A program made the translations under genes and the position numbers. A DNA stretch of 27,808 nt from Treponema sp. (GTDB taxonomy: Bacteria; Spirochaetota; Spirochaetia; Treponematales; Breznakiellaceae). The notes under the pieces were generated by a model. The model worked only from the letters and a program-made list of their open reading frames with translations, did not search any database and was not told where the DNA came from. This document shows, one piece after another, positions 22,282-27,808 of the stretch (its first letter is position 1; each line of letters starts with the position of its first letter). The stretch spans positions 1-27,808 of the forward strand of contig JAITNU010000024.1 of the NCBI GenBank assembly GCA_031290325.1, written 5' to 3'.

Positions 22282-24159
22282 TTATTTTTTCTGCAAAAGT
22301 TTCAGAATATCAAGTTTTATATACAGTTGCAGCGCGTTTTTTTCGTTTAAACGATTCAGATCCGCGATTTGTAACATAAGCTCTGAAGCCATCTCGTCAA
22401 GCCGCTCGGCGGTTATACTGGTTGGTTTCAGACTCCGGTTGGCAAGACGCACCCGGTTGCGAATAAGAGAATTAATATCCTCCGCCAGATTTTCTCTGGC
22501 ATGCTTATTAAGCAGTTGGTTCCAGCGATCCTCAAGCGTGGTAAGATAGGTATCCAGGGTATATCCATCAGGTACCAAATCAGATTCTAAGGCATAGAAC
22601 GGATCCTGCGAGTCCGCTGATATCCTGGTTGTGGCAGGGCCTGAATCTTTATGCTTAAGCGAACGCTCTATGATAAAAGTCTGGGGTTTCTTACCAAAAT
22701 GCCTGAAAAAAGCATTGATCCTGACCAATAAGGGAATTGAGTACCAGAAGGGGAGGGTAATACGAATAGCCGCTAAAATCTTCTCCCGATTAATAAGCAG
22801 CACCTCCTTCATAGGACTTACCATGCCCTTATTAAATAAGCGCAGAGACTCAGGGGCCGTTTCCCGGCCAGCCGCCTCAGTATAGAGGAAGGGTAATTTC
22901 TTGTACCGCATGATAGCAGCAAGGGGGGGCATTAACTCCTTGATATAGGAGGTCAATAAACTTTCAAGCTCCTCATCATCTTTCATGGCCGGTTCACTAT
23001 TGTAGTCCTTCAATATGGCGAGCCAGCGTTCCGTCAGGGCCTGCTTAACCACAGGACGGATCTCAATAATAAGGCGCGCGCTGAGGGCAAAGAACCGGTT
23101 CTTCTGCACAAACCATTGTTCATTGTTGGTTCCCCAGAAGGTGAGTAATTCAGGCAGTTTGTTGTCCTCGCTGGCCGAGGTTTTTGCCTCAAGGTAGGCT
23201 TGTAAATCCTCCCTGGAATATTGCTCCAGCAGGGGTATTCCGCTTTTATTGGTAAATTTGATAACCTCATCAATGGTATATAAATAAGGCGCTTTTTCGA
23301 AATGCCGGCTGAGGTCCTCAATAGCCGCCTCCCTATCGCTTTCTTTATCCATCTTACCCCGATAGTAGTTATTACATTGCTCAATAAGGTATGCAGCCTG
23401 GATTATGGCGATATCCTGGGCCAAGGGTTCATATTTCTCGATAATATCATGTTTTATCAAGGTACAGAAATGGAGCCAGAAAAGGTAGGAAGATTCTCCT
23501 GCCTCCTCAATGGAATCGAGAAACTCAAGGGGCTCAGTGGAAAGCTGATTAAGGACATTCCCCAGATAATTCTCCTTTCCTCTGAGTTTCGGCGACAGTC
23601 TATACCGGACATAATCCACATTATCCTGATGCTGGAGATAGCCCTTCACCTTTAACAATGCCGCCTCCAGGAGACCACGGGAGATCATAGACGCCAGCAT
23701 CAGGCATGAACCGAACTTAGGTTCTGTAAAGGTAAACTTGATGATAGGAAGCAGGGATTCCTGGGGATCTGCAAAATATGCAGATAAAAGCTCGTGATCC
23801 ACGTTCAGAATTCTCACATCCCCCGCCTGGAGGCTTATGCCCAGAGATTCTTCACTGGGAAAGGGATGGGTCATCGTATCAGAGGATAGATACGCATCCC
23901 GGATCATGTCCGTGTAATACTGGGATATATAAATACGGCGTTCCGGCGTATCGGTGAGCAGTTTACAGGTACCTGCTTCAGTCAGTTTTGACAGTTCATC
24001 CCAAAATTTAGTCAAATTATTCCATTCGTTTTGTTTCCCGGCATGATGTTTGACGTATGTTTTCAGGTAGTCCAAAAAGACAGGAACTTCTATATAAGGA
24101 GTATGCGTTTTATCTGCATATAATTTCAATAGCATATATAGATCTATTTCTTGAGCCAT
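22282..24159 (-). CDS. Large hypothetical protein, unrecognised
   Basis: I do not recognise this 625-aa protein. It has no signal peptide or transmembrane segment and is predominantly helical, rich in Leu, Glu and Lys. There are short aromatic motifs (YFADPQESLLPIIKFTFTEPKFG near 128-150, LPFLYTEAAGRE) and a C-terminal helical region (DEMASELMLQIADLNRLNEKNALQLYIKLDILKLLQKK) with coiled-coil character. It is cytoplasmic by appearance. G+C is lower than in nearby genes (26 of 60 in one line counted). A promoter with TTGTAA/TATTAT leaves a leader of about 2 nt. It lies 158 bp upstream of ssb on the same strand with no obvious operon link. The lack of a recognisable domain suggests a genus-restricted protein. 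Confidence 0.7.
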   Translation of the reverse strand: MAQEIDLYMLLKLYADKTHTPYIEVPVFLDYLKTYVKHHAGKQNEWNNLTKFWDELSKLTEAGTCKLLTDTPERRIYISQYYTDMIRDAYLSSDTMTHPFPSEESLGISLQAGDVRILNVDHELLSAYFADPQESLLPIIKFTFTEPKFGSCLMLASMISRGLLEAALLKVKGYLQHQDNVDYVRYRLSPKLRGKENYLGNVLNQLSTEPLEFLDSIEEAGESSYLFWLHFCTLIKHDIIEKYEPLAQDIAIIQAAYLIEQCNNYYRGKMDKESDREAAIEDLSRHFEKAPYLYTIDEVIKFTNKSGIPLLEQYSREDLQAYLEAKTSASEDNKLPELLTFWGTNNEQWFVQKNRFFALSARLIIEIRPVVKQALTERWLAILKDYNSEPAMKDDEELESLLTSYIKELMPPLAAIMRYKKLPFLYTEAAGRETAPESLRLFNKGMVSPMKEVLLINREKILAAIRITLPFWYSIPLLVRINAFFRHFGKKPQTFIIERSLKHKDSGPATTRISADSQDPFYALESDLVPDGYTLDTYLTTLEDRWNQLLNKHARENLAEDINSLIRNRVRLANRSLKPTSITAERLDEMASELMLQIADLNRLNEKNALQLYIKLDILKLLQKK

Positions 24160-24167
24160 ATCTTTAC

Positions 24168-24195
24168 ATAATACTACATATTATAAAAATTACAA
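24168..24195 (-). promoter_or_regulatory. Promoter of the 625-aa orphan, near-leaderless
   Basis: On minus, TTGTAA (24190-24195), a 16-bp spacer and TATTAT (24168-24173). Expected +1 near 24161 leaves 2 nt before the ATG. No Shine-Dalgarno is present. Confidence 0.45.
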
Positions 24196-24284
24196 TCCGA
24201 TAAAAAAATATTATAAGAGAATTGCCAAGCCAGGCCCCTGAGTTCCCGTTCAGAAAGGACTCTCATACCTCTGTTTTTGCCTAT

Positions 24285-24362
24285 CCCCAGGCACCGGCAA
24301 AGAAGAAGACCAAGTAGCCACCATTTCCGCACTGGCGTGTCTACCTGTTTCACCACTCCCGC
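24285..24362 (-). pseudogene. Degenerate tRNA-Leu remnant
   Basis: On minus, the sequence starts GCGGGAG, then TG, then a D-arm ending GGTAGACAC, the classic 5' half of a bacterial tRNA-Leu. CGCCAG then runs to TGGTGGCTAC, matching the anticodon-stem and variable-arm positions, but the anticodon loop is damaged: there is no T at position 33 and the loop would be 9 nt. A TGCCGGT resembling the T-arm start follows, but the T-loop and the 3' acceptor CTCCCGC are absent. The 5' half is well preserved and the 3' half lost. An extended -10 (TGATATACT on minus, hexamer at 24516-24521) lies about 150 bp upstream and may be its old promoter. Confidence 0.65.
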
Positions 24363-24491
24363 GTTGTTTACCAAACTAACCCCAGGACAACCTCTTTACA
24401 TTACGAAGAAAGTTTAATCCTTTGAGGGGCGGAGGCGTATCGGGGGATATAGGGGAAAAGGGTGGAAATGCCCCCGGAAGAAACAGGGAGC

Positions 24492-24630
24492 TTGAAACAT
24501 GGCATGAATTGGATTAGTATATCATGGAACACGGAAAAATCCTCCTGTGGTTTTGCGTGGGAATGGAGCGTAGCGAAATGACCTAACCGAATCCCGAGCC
24601 GCTGTAAAGCGGCGAAGTTGCCTTTTTTAT
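24492..24630 (+). ncRNA. Candidate small RNA of about 100 nt
   Basis: A plus-strand promoter-like pair, TTGAAA (24492-24497) and TAGTAT (24515-24520) at 17-bp spacing, would start RNA near 24527. About 75 bp further, GCCGC (24600-24604 region) pairs with GCGGC, and TTTTTT follows after GAAGTTGCC. The enclosed sequence has no open frame of note. The hairpin is 9 nt from the T-run, which weakens the terminator call. It may instead be a dispersed intergenic repeat, since the GAGCGTAGCGAAATGACC part looks low in coding constraint. Confidence 0.25.
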
Positions 24631-24631
24631 T

Positions 24632-25516
24632 TTAAAATCCTTTTTTATTTAATTCATTAATGATATTTATATAAATGTTTGGTATGTCTATTCCTGATAT
24701 TGTTCGTTTTTTATAATCAATAATTTCAGCATGCGATATTCTACCCTCTATTTCAACAATATTATTTCCCCATTTTGCCGAATTTTCACTCACCATTCCA
24801 TCATTTCTCCCATTTATATTTTTTATATACCAATGTGTATGGAAAAACATTAAATCATCAAAGGAATTATGTATTGTTGTATAAAGACTTTGATAATATA
24901 CTCTATCATCCATGATTACTTCTTCATTAAACTCTTTCATTTTTTCAGTTGTTAATTGATAATTTACATTAAATAAATCGGGATTAATATCACCATATAA
25001 TTCACCAAAAACCTTTAAAGCATTTTTGGCAATTCTTGAATGAACTATTTTTTGTTTATATATTAAATCTGCAATTTCCGCCCCATGATGTGGCGTTGAT
25101 ATTGTAGTCAAACTTGCTATCTTATCTCCAAAATCATATCTCCATATAAGATAACGTGAATCTATACCTCCTTTAGAATGGGCAATAATATTTACTTTTT
25201 CTTTATTTGTTTCCAGTAGTATGTTCTCGATAGTTGCTTTTAATATTATGGCATTTGACTCATAATCACCCCAGGCATCAGTATTTCCGAAAAAGACATT
25301 TACCCCATTATCCATTAATATTTCAGGAATTCTACCCCAAAAATCAATAATGCTTTCTCTATCATGCGCGACAATTCCATGTACTAATACAATAGGATAT
25401 TTTAAGGATTCTCGTTCTATTACTAATACAGTATCCCCTTTTGTTTTAATTGATGAACAATTTGTTATAGAAAATAACGATATAAATAATAGTATAGAGA
25501 CATTATTAATTTTCAT
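24632..25516 (-). CDS. Secreted triacylglycerol lipase / alpha-beta hydrolase lipoprotein
   Basis: The 294-aa product has a lipoprotein signal with Cys20 after LFSITN. The alpha/beta-hydrolase fold is that of family I bacterial lipases: YPIVLVHGIVAHD (40-52, oxyanion HG), nucleophile S114 in IAHSKGGIDSRYL, D239 in GRNDGMVS and H262 in ISHAEII, so a full Ser-Asp-His triad is present. TISTPHHGAEIADL matches the conserved strand after the nucleophile in Pseudomonas-type lipases. It likely hydrolyses lipids at the cell surface. The gene is markedly A+T-rich (22% and 38% G+C in two 60-bp lines counted) against 70% in a sampled line of nhaC next door, a strong sign of recent transfer. It starts 47 bp after nhaC ends, without a Shine-Dalgarno. 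Confidence 0.82.
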   Translation of the reverse strand: MKINNVSILLFISLFSITNCSSIKTKGDTVLVIERESLKYPIVLVHGIVAHDRESIIDFWGRIPEILMDNGVNVFFGNTDAWGDYESNAIILKATIENILLETNKEKVNIIAHSKGGIDSRYLIWRYDFGDKIASLTTISTPHHGAEIADLIYKQKIVHSRIAKNALKVFGELYGDINPDLFNVNYQLTTEKMKEFNEEVIMDDRVYYQSLYTTIHNSFDDLMFFHTHWYIKNINGRNDGMVSENSAKWGNNIVEIEGRISHAEIIDYKKRTISGIDIPNIYINIINELNKKGF

Positions 25517-25563
25517 ATTGCTGACACCGCAGGCAATATGCTTGAAGATGCCTGCCAGTTTAG

Positions 25564-27000
25564 CTAATCCGTTTCTTTCACTGCTATTACTGTACCAGGC
25601 TCATCTCTTATTTTTACCGTAAGCAGTCCCAGCATCGTCATTACCAGTACGGTAACCGGCATGATATAATTGAAGAAAGCCCAGGGCGCGTAGGCAAGGG
25701 TGCTTACTCCCAGGGTGGTGGCCATAAATACACCGCAGGTATTCCACGGGATAAGCGCCCCGGATACCGTACCGGAACCTTCCAGTGCGTTGCTGAGCAT
25801 CTTGGGATGCAGACCCCGCTTGCGATAGCTCTGGGCGTACATGCGTCCGGGAACCACGATGGAGATGTACTGCTCCGGCATGGTGATGTTGCTGAGGATA
25901 CAGGTGCCAAGGGTAAGGCCGACAAGACTGGTCGTGCCTTTTGCCAGTTTGATAAGCTGGCCGACCAGAACCTCAAGCTGGCCGGTTTTTTCCATGATGC
26001 CGCCGAAGGTCATGGCGAGGATGGTCAGCGAAATTGAGAACATCATGTTGTTCAGGCCGCCCGAAGTCAAAAGGTCATCGAGTTCTGCGACGCCGGTCTG
26101 ACTCTCGAAGCCATAGTGGGCTGTGCCCAAAAGCTCGCCGAAGCTGTTGCCCTGGAATATGGCGCCGCAGAGACCGCCGGCGAAGACGCCGAGGAAGATG
26201 CCGGGGATGGCGGGCATTTTAAGGGCAATACAGCCGATAACCATGATGGGCGGGATTAAGAGGACAGGATTGATGTTAAAATTTTCCCGGAGCCCGTTGG
26301 TGATGACGTCGAGCTTGCTGGTGTCGGCGTTGCCGCCGCCAAACTGGAAGCCCAGCAGCAGGAAGATGACGACGACGATGAGGTAGGCGGGAATCGTCGA
26401 TTTAAGCATGAATTTGACGTGGGTGAACACGTCTGTGCCTGCCATTGCCGGGGCAAGGTTGGTGGTATCGCTTAACGGGGACATCTTGTCGCCGAAATAG
26501 GCGCCGCTCAAAACCGCGCCGGCTGCCATTGGCAGCGGAATACCCAACCCCTGGGCCACGCCCATCAGCGCCAGTCCGATAGTACCGGCGGTGCCCCAGG
26601 AAGTTCCCGTGGCCAGGGACACGATGGAACAGACGAGGAGGGAGGCTACCAGGAAGATCGGCGGGGAGATGATTTTGAGGCCGTAGTAGATCATCGTAGG
26701 AACGACACCAGCCGTCAGCCACACGCCAATCAGAACGCCGATGACAGCCAGAATGAGGATAGCCTGCAGCGCCTGATGGATGCCGTCAAACATGGCCTTT
26801 TCGATATAGATCCAGTCGTAACCCAGCCACAATGCCATGAGCGCGGCAAAAGCCGTACCGATGATCATGGGGATGTGCGGATCCACGTGGAACACAATGA
26901 TACCTACCGCCATGACGACGATAAGCACAACCAATGAGAGGAGAGCTTCCCAGATTTTGGGCGCTCTCGGTGTTCTTCGAGCCTTTTCTTGATTCAACAT
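25564..27000 (-). CDS. nhaC: NhaC-family Na+/H+ antiporter
   Basis: The 478-aa product has around 11-12 hydrophobic segments across its length, the expected topology of the NhaC family (ion transporter superfamily). Diagnostic stretches are GTSWGTAGTIGLALMGVAQGLGIP (near 132-155), SGAYFGDKMSPLSDTTNLAPAM, MFSISLTILAMTFGGIMEKTGQLEVL and the later SNITMPEQYISIVVPGRMYAQ and GTVSGALIPWNTCGVFMATTLGV. It exports Na+ in exchange for protons, or in some family members exchanges small organic acids (malate/lactate); the substrate is not determined. The start is ATG at 27000 with GGAG 8 bp upstream. High G+C marks it as a normal resident gene beside the A+T-rich lipase. Confidence 0.92.
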   Translation of the reverse strand: MLNQEKARRTPRAPKIWEALLSLVVLIVVMAVGIIVFHVDPHIPMIIGTAFAALMALWLGYDWIYIEKAMFDGIHQALQAILILAVIGVLIGVWLTAGVVPTMIYYGLKIISPPIFLVASLLVCSIVSLATGTSWGTAGTIGLALMGVAQGLGIPLPMAAGAVLSGAYFGDKMSPLSDTTNLAPAMAGTDVFTHVKFMLKSTIPAYLIVVVIFLLLGFQFGGGNADTSKLDVITNGLRENFNINPVLLIPPIMVIGCIALKMPAIPGIFLGVFAGGLCGAIFQGNSFGELLGTAHYGFESQTGVAELDDLLTSGGLNNMMFSISLTILAMTFGGIMEKTGQLEVLVGQLIKLAKGTTSLVGLTLGTCILSNITMPEQYISIVVPGRMYAQSYRKRGLHPKMLSNALEGSGTVSGALIPWNTCGVFMATTLGVSTLAYAPWAFFNYIMPVTVLVMTMLGLLTVKIRDEPGTVIAVKETD

Positions 27001-27350
27001 AGTGAGCTCCTTCCCATGCCTCCATTGTTATAGTATAAGTATAAAGAAAAATGGAAAAAACGCAATATGATGTCCTTGAAATCGACGAATTTTGGACATA
27101 TATCGGAAAAATCGGAAGGTATGGCGATATTTTTTTACATCAATGAAGGTCGGATGCCTCAGCATACTTTGTGGATGACCACCAAATAAAAAAATAGTTC
27201 ACCTTTTAACCACGGAGTTTCACGGAGTACCCACGGAGGGAATACAACATCTCTTTCCTCCTCCGTGTTCCTCCGTTACGAACCACACTAAGCACAGGAA
27301 CAACATATTCGTCGTTTTCGTGTGCTTCGTGGGAAACTTTTCCACGACGT
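27001..27350. other. Non-coding stretch with CACGGAG-type repeats
   Basis: No gene was seen. 27001-27200 has A+T-rich sequence upstream of nhaC without an obvious promoter on minus. From about 27208, CACGGAG or ACGGAGG units recur on plus (27211, 27220, 27231), followed by their complement (CTCCGTG, CCTCCGT at 27259-27275) and then TTCGTGTG...CTTCGTGG near 27317-27331. Such CACGGAG/CACGAAG composites are found between genes in many unrelated genomes. A single partial unit also occurs at 9401-9410. Confidence 0.5.
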
Positions 27351-27808
27351 TTATGGCCCCGCCTGAATCTTGTCCGCGTAGGCGCTCCAGCCATTCGCGG
27401 CTTTATAGGCGTCCACACTGCCCTCCGGGACATAGATTGCCGTGAGCGCACTCCAACCGAGAATTGCATAAGAATCGAGTGACGGGGGAGTCGACCCTCT
27501 AAGGGTTACGGTGGTAAGTGAACTACAGCCGTCAAACGCGTTACCACCGATACTTTGCAGCGAGTCGGGGAAGTCTAGGGTGGTAAGCGAAGTACATTTG
27601 TAAAACGCGTAATTCGCGATAGTTTGCAGCGAGTCGGGCAAGTCTATGGTGGTAAGCGAAGTACACTGCCTAATCGCGCTGGCACCGATACTAGTCACCG
27701 AGTCGGGCAAGTCTATGGTAAGTAAACTAGTGTACATAAACGCGTAGACACCAATACTGGTCACCGAGTCGGGTAGAATAACCGATACAATCTGATATTT
27801 ACTATTAG
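27351..27808 (-). CDS. Leucine-rich repeat (BspA/LRR_5 type) protein, C-terminal part
   Basis: The frame is open to the right edge, so only the C-terminal 152 or so residues are present. They form LRR_5 units of 23 aa with the consensus I.L.DS(V/L)TSIG..AF..CTSLTTIDLPDSL, five of them in succession, and end with the typical family tail TAIYVPEGSVDAYKAANGWSAYADKIQ. BspA-like proteins are surface-exposed adhesins of treponemes, Tannerella and many gut bacteria. The units are nearly identical at DNA level, with 69-bp period. The N-terminus and any signal peptide lie outside the window. Confidence 0.85.
   Translation of the reverse strand, partial: NSKYQIVSVILPDSVTSIGVYAFMYTSLLTIDLPDSVTSIGASAIRQCTSLTTIDLPDSLQTIANYAFYKCTSLTTLDFPDSLQSIGGNAFDGCSSLTTVTLRGSTPPSLDSYAILGWSALTAIYVPEGSVDAYKAANGWSAYADKIQAGP
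27492..27790 (-). repeat. 69-bp tandem repeats in the LRR gene
   Basis: The plus-strand motif CGAGTCGGG occurs at 27561, 27630, 27699 and 27765, spacings of 69, 69 and 66 bp. GGTAAGCGA recurs at 27582 and 27651, also 69 bp apart. Each unit encodes one 23-residue LRR. Confidence 0.75.

Noticed and set aside
24174..24374. 66-aa open frame on minus (MVNNAGVVKQVDTP...)
   Set aside because: This is a translation of the tRNA-Leu remnant; peptides of the form 'GVVKQVDTP' are a known artefact of tRNA genes.
1..27808. Reverse transcriptase, transposase, integrase or CRISPR array
   Set aside because: No YxDD, DDE or integrase motif in any frame examined, and no regularly spaced short repeats; the 33-bp and 69-bp repeats lie inside coding regions.

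Overview
The window looks like chromosome of a spirochaete of the genus Treponema, most like the free-living or insect-gut treponemes. Coding DNA is mostly about 50-58% G+C. The repertoire is typical of the genus: paired LPP20-type lipoproteins, a CsgG-like/FGE-domain secreted protein, a multicopy DTG-type small aspartic protease, BspA-type leucine-rich repeats, and a remnant of the AAA-ATPase-like/DUF1703 family. The genus assignment rests on my knowledge of these families and was not tested by a search.

Layout. 1-1068 is mostly non-coding, with a decayed DUF1703-type fragment and two strong inverted repeats, one of them overlapping a sigma70-like promoter. 1069-3031 (+) is a two-gene unit: acyl-ACP thioesterase and an AlaX-type tRNA-editing protein. 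3036-3905 (-) is a LEA14-like lipoprotein. 4047-5474 (+) is a secreted CsgG-like/FGE-fold protein whose C-terminus resembles the variable region of a diversity-generating retroelement target. 5540-9368 is a 3-kb block (small membrane protein, recR, ybaB, dnaX, all on minus) bounded by two inverted copies of a ~420-bp aspartic protease gene. A GH5 beta-glycosidase (-) and a HEAT-like exported protein (+) diverge at 11.4 kb. A PTS IIA protein (-) follows, then the def-fmt-PASTA operon, uxaE (uronate metabolism), two LPP20-type lipoproteins, and ruvA with a U32 peptidase (+). Beyond 21.7 kb come ssb and a 625-aa orphan (-), and then a more accessory end: a degenerate tRNA-Leu, a possible small RNA, an A+T-rich lipase, an NhaC antiporter, a dispersed-looking CACGGAG repeat and the C-terminal end of a leucine-rich repeat protein running off the window.

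How the genes fit together. Much of the block is housekeeping: DNA replication and repair (dnaX, ybaB, recR, ruvA, ssb), N-formyl-methionine handling (def, fmt), tRNA proofreading (AlaX) and rRNA/tRNA modification or peptidase function (U32). Interspersed are envelope proteins and sugar metabolism typical of a gut commensal (uxaE, GH5, PTS IIA). No transposase, integrase, CRISPR array, rRNA or intact tRNA was seen.

The most interesting signals are four. (1) The FGE-fold C-terminus matches the composition expected of adenine-mutagenised AAY codons. (2) Inverted protease genes flank a replication/recombination operon. (3) In many genes the -10 element sits so close to the ATG that the mRNA would be leaderless or nearly so. 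(4) The 24.2-25.5 kb region shows signs of gene gain and loss: a tRNA remnant, a possible sRNA and a low-GC lipase.
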